Source of the DNA: Actinomycetes bacterium | GTDB lineage: Bacteria > Actinomycetota > Acidimicrobiia > Acidimicrobiales > Microtrichaceae | Direction: 5' to 3' | DNA length: 15,304 bases | Assembly: GCA_023450775.1 (NCBI GenBank) | Contig: JAEXGP010000151.1 | Coordinates: forward strand, 1-15,304 | Shown here: piece after piece, positions 7,571 to 14,226 of the stretch | How positions within the stretch are numbered: position 1 is the first letter of the stretch | How the letters are laid out: each line of letters starts with the position of its first letter | Program-made: the position numbers and the translations under genes | Notes under the pieces: generated by a model | What the model was told of the DNA's origin: nothing | The model's database searches: none | The model's input: only the letters and a program-made list of their open reading frames with translations

Positions 7571-7923
7571 CGCTTGCCTCCGGTGTCTTGCTCGTCGGTC
7601 GCCAAGAGGTCGTCGATCCGCTCCACCCGGCCCCGCCAGAGCTCCTCGATCCCGTCGAGGAGCTCACGCGCCCGCTGGACCGTGGCCACGTCGGTGCGGA
7701 CGAGTCGCTCCCGACCCCTCCGCTCCTTGGTCACGAGCCCGGCGCCCTCGAGCACCGCGACGTGCTTCTGCACCGCCGCGAAGCTCATCGGGTAGCGCTC
7801 CGCCAGTGCCGACACGCTGTAGGCGTCCTTCGTGGCGAGCGCCAGGATGTCGCGCCGGGTGGTGTCGGCCAGTGCGTGGAAGATGCGATCCACGTCGGCG
7901 TCGGAGAGCTGATCTACAACCAT
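7567..7923 (-). CDS. ArsR/SmtB-family winged-helix regulator
   Basis: A 118-aa transcriptional repressor-type protein. The opening helix ends IFHALADTTRRDILALA (about residues 14-30). The winged helix-turn-helix follows (35-78), with SALAERYPMSFAAVQKHVAVLEGAGLV as the recognition region and ERRGRERLVR as the wing. It has no cysteines, so classical metal sensing is unlikely, as in other ArsR proteins paired with SRPBCC genes. It is the first gene of a two-gene operon, overlapping the SRPBCC gene by 4 nt. The ATG lies inside a perfect palindrome (7914-7933), which I infer is its own operator. There is no Shine-Dalgarno, so the mRNA may be leaderless. An earlier in-frame start is not supported by homology. 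Confidence 0.92.
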   Translation of the reverse strand: MVVDQLSDADVDRIFHALADTTRRDILALATKDAYSVSALAERYPMSFAAVQKHVAVLEGAGLVTKERRGRERLVRTDVATVQRARELLDGIEELWRGRVERIDDLLATDEQDTGGKR

Positions 7924-7933
7924 CTGGTTGTAG
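7914..7933 (-). promoter_or_regulatory. Palindromic operator over the ArsR start codon
   Basis: The plus strand reads CTACAACC-ATCT-GGTTGTAG, a perfect inverted repeat with 8-bp arms and a 4-nt spacer. The spacer contains most of the ATG of the ArsR gene (7923-7921). A further GGTTG half-site (7933-7937) follows the right arm. CAACC/GGTTG-type palindromes suit ArsR dimers. Autoregulation is inferred from position. Confidence 0.75.
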
Positions 7934-7995
7934 GTTGCACGACATCGCGTCGGTGCGCAAGGCCCAGATCCGCGCGCGGTCCAGCTTTCGGCGTC

Positions 7996-8022
7996 GGTTT
8001 CCGTCGCCGAGCGACGGAAACC
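7996..8022 (-). terminator. Strong hairpin downstream of the deacetylase gene
   Basis: GGTTTCCGTCGC-CGA-GCGACGGAAACC is a perfect 12-bp stem with a 3-nt loop. After one mismatch the pairing continues for four more bases on each side (7991-8027). It lies about 40 nt beyond the deacetylase stop and upstream of the ArsR promoter on the same strand. There is no T-run, so it is a U-less terminator or perhaps an mRNA 3' stabiliser. A protein-binding site is not excluded. Confidence 0.6.
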
Positions 8023-8064
8023 AACGCAAGAACGGTCGCGGGAGCGGAATCCCGGGCGAGCGCG

Positions 8065-8901
8065 TCAGGCGGGTCGGGTGAGGTAGTCCTCGAGCCGGCC
8101 GATCCGGAACCCCTCGGCCCGGGCCCGGGCGACGATGTCGTCGAGGTCCGCGTTCAGCGTGTCCCGGTAGTGCATGAGGATGATGTCGCCGGGCTGCAGG
8201 AACACGTCCTGCATGGTCAGCTTCCCGTTGTTGGTCGATCCGCTCCAGTGCACGACCGCCGCGTAGCCGCACTCGTTCGCGATGCGCCGGACCGAGTCGT
8301 TCGAGTTGCCGTACGGCGGGCGGAACAGGGTGGGCCGGCGGCTGAAGAGGTGTGCGAACGCATCTGCCGGCTCGCAGATCTCGCGGCGGAGCGTGGCCTC
8401 GCCGGCGCCCCGCAGGTTGGGGTGGTTGATCGTGTGCGTCTCGATCAGGCCGCCGCGTTCCTGCGTGCCCTTCCAGTAGAGCGGGTCGGCTGCCGCCATC
8501 GGCAGGGTCAGGAACGAGCTGAACGGCACGCCGAGCTGCTGGAAGTGGTCCAGGTACGACGGGTCGCGCACCTGGCCGTCGTCGATGGTGATGAAGATCA
8601 CCCGGTCCGTCGTCGGGACCCGGTGGACGAACGGCGCCAGGCCGCCGGCCCGATCGAAGGTGGGCACGTCGACGGGCGGCGGCGCCAGCAGGTCGTTGGG
8701 CGGCTGGGTCGTCGTCGGCACCGTCGTGGTCGGCGGCTCCGTCGTGGTCGTCGCGATCGTCGACGACGAGGCGGTCGAGGCGCTGCCCTCGTCCGCGCCC
8801 GAGTCGGATGAACACGCGACCGCCGAGCACGCGAGCGCGACGATCAGCGCGAGCAGCGCCGGAAGGGAGCGACGAGAGAACGAGGGCGTCGGGGTGCGCA
8901 C
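8065..8901 (-). CDS. Polysaccharide deacetylase (NodB, CE4) lipoprotein
   Basis: A 278-aa exported protein. The signal peptide (RRSLPALLALIVALACSAVAC) ends in a lipobox-like AVAC with the lipidated cysteine at 30. A Ser/Thr/Pro-rich linker (31-70) then tethers a NodB domain (about 98-275). All CE4 motifs are visible: TIDDG (D107, D108; Ile where Phe is usual), HTINHP (H156, H160, metal ligands), RPPYG (194-198) and LMH (H244). The enzyme would remove N- or O-acetyl groups from cell-wall or extracellular polysaccharide outside the membrane, using a divalent metal. The start is GTG 8901, which fits the signal peptide; a TAGCGT -10-like hexamer (8916-8911) ends 9 nt before it and no Shine-Dalgarno is clear. 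It is divergent from the DUF3556 gene. Exact substrate is unknown. Confidence 0.92.
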   Translation of the reverse strand: MRTPTPSFSRRSLPALLALIVALACSAVACSSDSGADEGSASTASSSTIATTTTEPPTTTVPTTTQPPNDLLAPPPVDVPTFDRAGGLAPFVHRVPTTDRVIFITIDDGQVRDPSYLDHFQQLGVPFSSFLTLPMAAADPLYWKGTQERGGLIETHTINHPNLRGAGEATLRREICEPADAFAHLFSRRPTLFRPPYGNSNDSVRRIANECGYAAVVHWSGSTNNGKLTMQDVFLQPGDIILMHYRDTLNADLDDIVARARAEGFRIGRLEDYLTRPA

Positions 8902-8946
8902 GAGCGCCAGACGCTACCGGCGCGGCCGGGAGACAGCGGCACCGCG

Positions 8947-8952
8947 TACGCT
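8947..8952 (+). promoter_or_regulatory. Possible -10 for the DUF3556/alcohol dehydrogenase operon
   Basis: TACGCT, the same hexamer seen before the DUF222-HNH gene, lies in the 102-bp divergent spacer, about 50 nt before the DUF3556 start. No clear -35 is seen. The unit has a normal leader with a GAGGGGGA Shine-Dalgarno just before 9004. Confidence 0.3.
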
Positions 8953-9003
8953 GCGGGGCCGACCACTCCGGAGCGATCCGGCGGCCGTCCGAGGGGGATC
9001 GAG

Positions 9004-10698
9004 ATGGGGTTCCTGCAACCCAACCTGCCCGTCGTCGACCACGACGTCTGGGACCACCAGAGCCGCCAGGAGCGCATCCGACCGCTCGCGCGCCACTTCG
9101 CCGAGTACGGCTTCGGCTCCCCCGACGTCGTCATCCTCATGTACCTCGTGAAGATGCTCGTGTTCGTCGCCATCGGCTGGGCGTTCATCATGACGACGCC
9201 CGGCATCGACGGCTGGTTCGACCCCGGGTCGTGGTGGCGGGCGCCCGAGGCGTTCTACAAGTTCGCCCTCTGGACGATGCTGTTCGAGGTCCTCGGCCTG
9301 GGCTGCGGCTTCGGGCCGTTGAACCTGCGCTTCATCCCGCCGATGGGGTCCCCGCTCTACTGGCTCCGGCCGGGCACGATCCGCCTCCCGCCGTTCCGCG
9401 GGCGCATCCCGCTCACCGGTGGCGACACCCGCACGATCGTCGACGTCGTCCTCTACGCCGGGCTGCTCGTCTCGATCGTGGTGGCGCTGGTGGGCGCGCT
9501 CCCCCGCTGGGAGGTGGCGACGGTCCTCGGCTTCCTGCTGCTCATCGGGCTGCGGGACCAGGTGATCTTCCTGGCCGCACGCGGCGAGGTCTACGGGACG
9601 CTGGCGCTGACCTACCTGTTCGCCTCGACCGACCAGCTCACCGCCGCCAAGTTCGTGATGGTCGCCATCTGGTGGGGGGCTGCGACGTCGAAGATCAACC
9701 ACCACTTCCCGTTCGTCATGGCGGCCATGCAGAGCAACAGCCCGGTGTGGCGCTTCGGCGGCATCAAGCGCCGCTTCCACCGGGACTTCCCCGACGACCT
9801 CCGCCCGAGTGCGTTCGCGGCCACCATGGCCCACGCCGCCACGGTCGTGGAGTTCGTGGTCCCCGCGGTGCTCCTCTTCAGCGGCGGAGGGTGGGTGACG
9901 ACCACGGCCGGCGTGGTCATGATCCTGTTCCACCTGGGGATCATCTCGAGCTTCCCCATGGGCGTCCCGCTCGAGTGGAACGTCTTCATGATCTGGGGCG
10001 TCGTGTTCCTGTTCCTCGCCCACCCCGGCCTGGACCTGGGATCGCTCGCCCAGCCCTGGCTGCTGCTGGCCCTCATGGCGGTCGTCGTGGGCATCGTCGT
10101 CTACGGGAACCTGGTGCCGGCCAAGGTCTCGTTCCTGCCGTCCATGCGGTACTACGCGGGCAACTGGGCCGCCACGTTCTGGTGCTTCAAGGGCGACTCG
10201 CTCGACCGGCTCGACGCCAACGTGGAGAAGGTGTCGATGCTGCCGCACCAGCAGCTCGAGAAGGTCTACGGCAGCGCGCAGGAGGCGTCGGTGCCGCTGT
10301 TCATGGGCTATGCGTTCCGGGGGTTCCACACCCACGGCCGGGCGCTGTGGACGCTGGTCCCCCGCGCCTGCGGGCCGGACCACGAGGACTTCCTGGTCCT
10401 CGACGGCGAGCTCGTCGCCGGCACGGTCCTGGGCTGGAACTTCGGCGACGGCCACCTGCACGACGAGCAGCTGATCGCAGCGCTGCAGCGCCGGTGCGAC
10501 TTCCAGCCGGGCGACGTGCGGATCGTGTTCCTGGAGTCGCAGCCGTTCCACCGCGGCACGCAGGAGTACCGCCTGATCGACGCCGCGACCGGCCTGATCG
10601 AGACCGGCCACGTGGAGGTCGCGGACATGATCGTGCGCCAGCCCACCGACGCGGACGTGCCGCTGCATCCCGACGCCCGGCCCAACGCGCCAGCGTGA
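9004..10698 (+). CDS. DUF3556 family polytopic membrane protein
   Basis: A 564-aa membrane protein beginning MGFLQPNLPVVD, with IRPLARHFAEYGFGSPDVV, which matches the start of the actinobacterial DUF3556 family and its usual length of somewhat under 600 residues. About eight hydrophobic segments are visible (roughly residues 41-64, 81-101, 146-168, 173-194, 279-296, 298-318, 325-343, 348-374), followed by a soluble C-terminal part of about 190 residues. A conserved-looking KINHHFPFVM motif (236-245) carries two histidines beside a membrane segment. Function is unknown. The His-bearing membrane motif loosely recalls HTTM domains of gamma-carboxylase relatives, which I offer only as speculation. 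The start has GAGGGGGA about 6 nt upstream. The alcohol dehydrogenase begins 46 bp after the stop, so the two are probably one operon. Confidence 0.85.
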   Translation: MGFLQPNLPVVDHDVWDHQSRQERIRPLARHFAEYGFGSPDVVILMYLVKMLVFVAIGWAFIMTTPGIDGWFDPGSWWRAPEAFYKFALWTMLFEVLGLGCGFGPLNLRFIPPMGSPLYWLRPGTIRLPPFRGRIPLTGGDTRTIVDVVLYAGLLVSIVVALVGALPRWEVATVLGFLLLIGLRDQVIFLAARGEVYGTLALTYLFASTDQLTAAKFVMVAIWWGAATSKINHHFPFVMAAMQSNSPVWRFGGIKRRFHRDFPDDLRPSAFAATMAHAATVVEFVVPAVLLFSGGGWVTTTAGVVMILFHLGIISSFPMGVPLEWNVFMIWGVVFLFLAHPGLDLGSLAQPWLLLALMAVVVGIVVYGNLVPAKVSFLPSMRYYAGNWAATFWCFKGDSLDRLDANVEKVSMLPHQQLEKVYGSAQEASVPLFMGYAFRGFHTHGRALWTLVPRACGPDHEDFLVLDGELVAGTVLGWNFGDGHLHDEQLIAALQRRCDFQPGDVRIVFLESQPFHRGTQEYRLIDAATGLIETGHVEVADMIVRQPTDADVPLHPDARPNAPA

Positions 10699-10744
10699 GC
10701 CGGGCCGGCGAACCGGACCGACGAGCGGACGGAGGAGTCCCGAC

Positions 10745-11770
10745 ATGCGCCATGTGGTGATCGACGGAGTGCGGAGCGTGGACGTGGTGTCGGTGCCCGA
10801 CCCCGTGCCGCCCGGACCCGACGGCGTGGTCATCGAGGTGGACGCCACCGCGATCTGCGGCTCGGACCTGCACTTCTACGACGGCGACATCCCCTTCGGC
10901 GACGCGGTCGCGCCCGGCCACGAGTTCCTCGGCACCGTCGTCGAGGCGGGCCCCGAGGTGTCGCGGTTCCGGGTGGGCGACCGGGTGCTCACCGCCTCGG
11001 TCGCGGGGTGCGGGCACTGCGACGGCTGCGCGCAGGGCGATCCGGTGCTCTGCGTCGACGGACCGCTGGTGTTCGGCTCCGGCATGCTGCCCGGCGGGCA
11101 GGCCACCCACGTCGCCGTACCGGCCGCGGACTTCCAGCTGCTGTCGATCCCCGAGGGCGTGGACGACGAGGCGGCGCTGCTCCTCACCGACAACCTCGGC
11201 ACCGGATGGGCCGGCGCGCAGCGCGCCGACATCCCCCCGGGCGGCACGGTGGCGGTCATCGGCCTGGGCGCGGTCGGCCTGTGCGCCGTCCGATCCGCCC
11301 TGGCGCTCGGCGCCGGACAGGTGCTGGCCGTGGACCCGGTCCAGGGTCGCCGCGACCGGGCAGCGGCATCAGGCGCCATCCCGGTGGAGGGGCCCACGGT
11401 CGAGGCCATCCTCGAGGCGACCGGCGGCCGGGGCGCCGACTCGGTCATCGACGCGGTCGCGCTGGACGCCACGCTCGACGACGCCATCGCCTCGGTGCGG
11501 GCGGGCGGCACCGTGTCGGTGATCGGCGTGCACGACCTGCAGCCCTATCCCCTGCCGGTCCTCATGGGCCTGTTCCGCAGCCTGACCGTGCGGATGACGA
11601 CCGCCCCGGTGCACCGGACGTGGCCCGAGCTCGTGCCGCTCATCCAGGACGGGTCCCTGTCGACCGCCGACATCTTCACGCACGAGTTCGCGCTCGACGA
11701 CGCCGCGGACGCCTACGCCGCGGTCGCCGCCCGCAGCGCCGATTGCGTCAAGGTGCTCATGCGCCCCTGA
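10745..11770 (+). CDS. Zinc-dependent alcohol dehydrogenase (medium-chain dehydrogenase/reductase)
   Basis: A 341-aa cytosolic MDR enzyme that would oxidise an alcohol or polyol to the carbonyl with NAD(P). Catalytic zinc ligands are visible: C38 in AICGSD and H59-E60 in PGHE. The structural zinc site is complete, with C89, C92, C95 and C103 (C-x2-C-x2-C-x7-C). The Rossmann motif GLGAVG is at 173-178, and D197 at the end of the second strand suggests NAD rather than NADP. HxYDGDIPFGD after the catalytic cysteine resembles threonine/sorbitol/butanediol-type dehydrogenases, but the substrate cannot be assigned. GGAGGAG precedes the ATG by about 7 nt. It follows the DUF3556 gene closely, so it may work on a membrane-associated substrate of that protein (inference). 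Confidence 0.93.
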   Translation: MRHVVIDGVRSVDVVSVPDPVPPGPDGVVIEVDATAICGSDLHFYDGDIPFGDAVAPGHEFLGTVVEAGPEVSRFRVGDRVLTASVAGCGHCDGCAQGDPVLCVDGPLVFGSGMLPGGQATHVAVPAADFQLLSIPEGVDDEAALLLTDNLGTGWAGAQRADIPPGGTVAVIGLGAVGLCAVRSALALGAGQVLAVDPVQGRRDRAAASGAIPVEGPTVEAILEATGGRGADSVIDAVALDATLDDAIASVRAGGTVSVIGVHDLQPYPLPVLMGLFRSLTVRMTTAPVHRTWPELVPLIQDGSLSTADIFTHEFALDDAADAYAAVAARSADCVKVLMRP

Positions 11771-11834
11771 CCTCCGCACCCGACTGCGGCCGCCACCGCC
11801 GTTCACCGGCCCCGGGGTGGGGAGCGGGTCACGG

Positions 11835-11840
11835 GGGTAG
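11835..11840 (+). promoter_or_regulatory. GGGTAG -10 element of the DUF6328 gene
   Basis: GGGTAG ends exactly 10 nt before the ATG at 11851, the same distance as in the hemerythrin and 66-aa protein promoters. The -35 is weak (GGTGG at 11816-11820, 14-nt spacer), so the case rests on the hexamer and its spacing to the start. Confidence 0.4.
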
Positions 11841-11850
11841 GACCCAGGCG

Positions 11851-12426
11851 ATGGACGCTCCGGGCATCGGCGGTCGAGGCGACCGGCACGAGGACGACGT
11901 CAGCGACGACGACCGGCCTGCGTCGCTGCTCGACGACACCGTGGACCGGGCCGAGCTCCGCCAGCGCTACTACGGCCTGCTCCAGGAGCTGCGCGTGCTG
12001 CTGCCGGGTGTGCAGGTGCTGCTGGCCTTCCTGTTCACGGTGCCGTTCGCATCGCGGTTCGACGAGCTCGACGAGACGGGCCGCATCGCGTTCGCCACGG
12101 CCATGTGCAGCGCCATGGTCGCGACCGTGGCGTTCGTGACGCCGATCGCGTTCCACCGGGTCGCCCGCCGTCGGGCGCGCTCGGCCCGGCTCGTATGGTC
12201 GATCCGAATGGAGGCGACCGGCCTCGCCTTCATGTGCCTGGCGCTGCTGGCCGGACTGCACTGCGTGATGCGGTTCGTGTTCGACGGCCCGATCGCATGG
12301 GTCGTGACCCTGACCCTCCTCGCGCTGGTGCTGGTGTTCTGGGTCGTGATCCCGATCCAGGTCGACGGCGCCGGTCACGCGGACCACCGTCACGACGCCG
12401 ATGGCGTCCGCGCCGGCGGCGGCTAG
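11851..12426 (+). CDS. DUF6328 family membrane protein
   Basis: A 191-aa protein. An acidic N-terminal tail (1-28) is followed by the DUF6328 signature ELRQRYYGLLQELRVLLPGV, leading directly into QVLLAFLFTVPFASRF (about 35-72). Four hydrophobic segments are visible: about 53-68, 80-100, 125-145 and 148-170. A positively charged loop, VARRRARSARLVWS, lies between the second and third. The C-terminus is short and His/Asp-rich. The family is uncharacterised and common in actinobacteria. ATG 11851 was chosen because the signature follows shortly after; the frame is open far upstream only as a shadow of the alcohol dehydrogenase gene. The start has no good Shine-Dalgarno but a GGGTAG 10 nt before it, which suggests a nearly leaderless stress transcript. 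Confidence 0.85.
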   Translation: MDAPGIGGRGDRHEDDVSDDDRPASLLDDTVDRAELRQRYYGLLQELRVLLPGVQVLLAFLFTVPFASRFDELDETGRIAFATAMCSAMVATVAFVTPIAFHRVARRRARSARLVWSIRMEATGLAFMCLALLAGLHCVMRFVFDGPIAWVVTLTLLALVLVFWVVIPIQVDGAGHADHRHDADGVRAGGG

Positions 12427-12439
12427 TGCCGTCGGGCCG

Positions 12440-12445
12440 GGGTAG
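12440..12445 (+). promoter_or_regulatory. GGGTAG -10 element of the 49-aa acidic protein gene
   Basis: GGGTAG lies 26 nt before the ATG at 12472. No good -35 is present (GGCTA at 12421-12425 is weak). Unlike the near-leaderless cases, the leader here has room for, and contains, a clear GGAGGT Shine-Dalgarno. Confidence 0.35.
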
Positions 12446-12471
12446 GTCTCGACCGAGCGCGGAGGTGCACG

Positions 12472-12621
12472 ATGCCAGGAGCGACCGAGCCGGTCGACGG
12501 ACCCGACGACGACCAGCCGCCCGACGCCGAGGGCCGTCCCGATCTGGAGTGGGAGCAGGTGCCCGACCTGGAGGACGTCCACCAGGACGCGGACGACGAC
12601 CTGGGCGAGGGGGCCGACTGA
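12472..12621 (+). CDS. 49-aa highly acidic small protein
   Basis: A short reading frame beginning MPGATEPVDGPDDDQ and ending DDDLGEGAD. Roughly 40% of residues are Asp or Glu, there is a single Trp (LEWEQVPDLED, about residues 24-34), no cysteine and no hydrophobic stretch, so it is probably an unstructured cytosolic protein. The evidence that it is real is a perfect GGAGGT Shine-Dalgarno (12461-12466) 5 nt before the ATG, codons with GC-rich third positions, and a GGGTAG promoter element just upstream. It follows the DUF6328 gene by 45 bp and converges on the FGD-like gene. I do not recognise the family. The other small hydrophilic proteins nearby have a similar Asp/Gly/Pro-rich character. 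Confidence 0.7.
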   Translation: MPGATEPVDGPDDDQPPDAEGRPDLEWEQVPDLEDVHQDADDDLGEGAD

Positions 12622-12699
12622 GTCGGTCCCCGGAGCCGCCTCCCCCGAGCCGCGTCCCCAGAGTCGCCCCCTGCGTGTCGGCGCCTCCCTGCGCCCGGT

Positions 12700-13671
12700 T
12701 CAGGCGGCCGAGCGGACCTCCTGGAGCGCGGGGCGCAGCTCGTCGTCCCAGAACCGCATGAACCCCTCCTGGTCGTGGCCGACCTGGTGGAAGTACACGT
12801 GGTCGTAGCCGGCGTCGATGAAGGACCTCGCGGACTCCACCACCGGACCCGGATCGGGCCCGCACGGCGTCGACCCGACCGTCTGGTCGACGGTGAGCAT
12901 GGACGTCGCCTGCTCGAAGTGCGTCCAGGTGGGCAGGTCCTGGGCGAGCTGGCCCGACAGCCCGCTGTTGGGCCACACCCGGTGCAGCGTCTCGCGGGCC
13001 TCCTGCTCGTCCGGACCCCAGCACATGGTGACCTGCGCCCACCGGGTGCCCGAGCCGCCGCTCTGCTCGTACTTGTCGACCACCTCGCGCTCGGGGCTGT
13101 GACCCCAGAACCCGTCGCCGATCCGACCCGCCAGCTCCACCGCCGCGTCGCCGAAGCCGGACACGACGACGGGGATGTCCACCTCGGGCGGATCGAAGAT
13201 CCGCGCGTTCTCGACCGTGTAGTAGCGCCCGTGGTGATCGACGGTCTCCCCGGTCCAGAGGCGGCGGATCACCTCGATCGCCTCCTCGAGCATCTCGCGT
13301 CGGGCCTCAGGCGTGGGCCAACGGTGCCCCAGGATGTGCTCGTTGAGGGCCTCGCCGGTGCCCACGCCCCAGTAGAAGCGGTCGCCCAGGAGCAACGAGG
13401 TGGTGGCGGTCGCCTGGGCCATGACCGCGGGGTGGATGCGGACGAGCGGACACGTCACGCCGACGCCGACCTCCAGGTTCGTCGTCGCCACCGAGAGCGC
13501 CCCGAGCACCGACCACACGAACGGGCTGTGGCCCTGCTCGGTGACCCACGGGTGGAAGTGGTCGCTGATCGAGACGAAGTCGAACCCGTGGTCCTCGGCC
13601 ATCCGGGCCTGGTCGACCAGGGTGGACGGGTCGTGCTCCTCGCTGGACAGGGTGAAGCCGAACTTGGTCAC
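12700..13671 (-). CDS. F420-dependent oxidoreductase, G6P-dehydrogenase-like (TIGR03557-like)
   Basis: A 323-aa luciferase-like TIM-barrel enzyme. Residues 36-50 (SDHFHPWVTEQGHSP) and the WGVGTGEALNEHILG loop (101-115) closely follow F420-dependent glucose-6-phosphate dehydrogenase, including the His40-type catalytic histidine and the E107 position. Conservation is lower in the second half and I cannot confirm the phosphate-binding lysines, so I place it in the wider FGD-like group rather than naming it fgd. It would reduce F420 or use F420H2 in the cytosol. The start is GTG 13671, with GAGGAG 5 nt upstream. It overlaps the stop of the 67-aa protein as GTGA, so the two are translationally coupled and share the stress-type promoter upstream of 13871. 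It could supply reductant during redox stress (inference). Confidence 0.9.
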   Translation of the reverse strand: MTKFGFTLSSEEHDPSTLVDQARMAEDHGFDFVSISDHFHPWVTEQGHSPFVWSVLGALSVATTNLEVGVGVTCPLVRIHPAVMAQATATTSLLLGDRFYWGVGTGEALNEHILGHRWPTPEARREMLEEAIEVIRRLWTGETVDHHGRYYTVENARIFDPPEVDIPVVVSGFGDAAVELAGRIGDGFWGHSPEREVVDKYEQSGGSGTRWAQVTMCWGPDEQEARETLHRVWPNSGLSGQLAQDLPTWTHFEQATSMLTVDQTVGSTPCGPDPGPVVESARSFIDAGYDHVYFHQVGHDQEGFMRFWDDELRPALQEVRSAA

Positions 13672-13871
13672 GGTCGCTCCTCGCGGTCGTCGTCGTGGCG
13701 GTCGTCGTCGTGGTCCGGTCCGGCGTCGCTGCCGTCCTGGCGCTTCGGGTTGATGCCAGCGTCGTCGCCGGTCGGGCGGGAGTGCGCCTGCTGTCGCTCG
13801 GCGTCGGCCGCATGGCGCTCGACGTCGCGCTCGCTGGTGGGCTGGGCCTCTCGGCCGCCGGGCTGCCCCAT
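13668..13871 (-). CDS. 67-aa hydrophilic small protein, coupled to the FGD-like gene
   Basis: The protein begins MGQPGGREAQPTSERDVERHAADAERQQAH and ends in an Asp/His/Arg-rich tail (DHDDDRHDDDREERP). It has no hydrophobic segment and no cysteine, and is likely disordered. The DHDDD-type tail might bind metal, but that is a guess. Support for it as a gene: a GGAG Shine-Dalgarno about 8 nt before the ATG, a 4-nt GTGA overlap with the FGD-like start, GC-rich third codon positions and a promoter-like pair (GGTCT-N16-GGGTAG) upstream. An in-frame upstream start at 14036 would run through that promoter and is rejected. I do not recognise the family. It is divergent from the 66-aa protein. Confidence 0.7.
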   Translation of the reverse strand: MGQPGGREAQPTSERDVERHAADAERQQAHSRPTGDDAGINPKRQDGSDAGPDHDDDRHDDDREERP

Positions 13872-13905
13872 GTCGTCGCTCCTGGGTCGTCGGACGCCGC
13901 GCTGC

Positions 13906-13932
13906 CTACCCGAGCGGCGACGGGCCGAGACC
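13906..13932 (-). promoter_or_regulatory. SigB/SigF-like promoter of the 67-aa protein/FGD-like operon
   Basis: On the minus strand GGTCT (13932-13928), a 16-nt spacer and GGGTAG (13911-13906) repeat exactly the elements and spacing found before the DUF4235 gene at the other end of the window. The -10 ends 34 nt before the ATG at 13871, leaving room for the GGAG Shine-Dalgarno. Confidence 0.6.
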
Positions 13933-13989
13933 TGGGCCGTCAGCACGGCGACACGGCGGCCCGACGGTCGCGACGCGACTGCGCCGCGC

Positions 13990-14015
13990 GTTCTGGACGC
14001 CCCGCCCGGGGGTAC
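13990..14015 (+). promoter_or_regulatory. SigB/SigF-like promoter of the 66/95-aa protein pair
   Basis: GTTC (13990-13993), a 16-nt spacer and GGGTAC (14010-14015), the classical general-stress -10 in actinobacteria. It ends 10 nt before the ATG at 14026 and no Shine-Dalgarno is visible. It lies back-to-back with the minus-strand promoter at 13906-13932. Confidence 0.6.
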
Positions 14016-14025
14016 GACCACGGAC

Positions 14026-14226
14026 ATGGACGGCACCTACGACGACGACCGGCGCCTGGCCACCAGGGAGGCCGTCCGCATGGCCGACCTGGCGAACGGC
14101 GAACCCGGCGCGACCGACGACGAGCCCGACGCCGACGGCGGTGACCCGGGCGGTGACCCTGACGACTCGCCCGGCGGGGGCATCCAGCGCGGCGTCGAGC
14201 CGCCCGAGCCGAACGAGCCGGCATGA
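14026..14226 (+). CDS. 66-aa acidic small protein
   Basis: The protein begins MDGTYDDDRRLATREAVRMADLANGEPGA, followed by a low-complexity Asp/Gly/Pro-rich tail ending EPPEPNEPA. The first 25 residues could form a charged helix, and the rest is probably disordered. There is no membrane segment. The start was chosen because the GGGTAC promoter ends 10 nt upstream; the frame is open further upstream but that part overlaps the promoter and the divergent gene. Its stop overlaps the start of the next gene as ATGA, so the two are translationally coupled. I do not recognise the family. The mRNA is predicted to be almost leaderless, like hemerythrin and DUF6328. Confidence 0.65.
   Translation: MDGTYDDDRRLATREAVRMADLANGEPGATDDEPDADGGDPGGDPDDSPGGGIQRGVEPPEPNEPA

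Noticed and set aside
8914..10848. Minus-strand frame of 644 codons opposite the DUF3556 gene
   Set aside because: His/Arg/Glu-rich shadow with no motif; the plus strand encodes a family-matching membrane protein with a good ribosome binding site.
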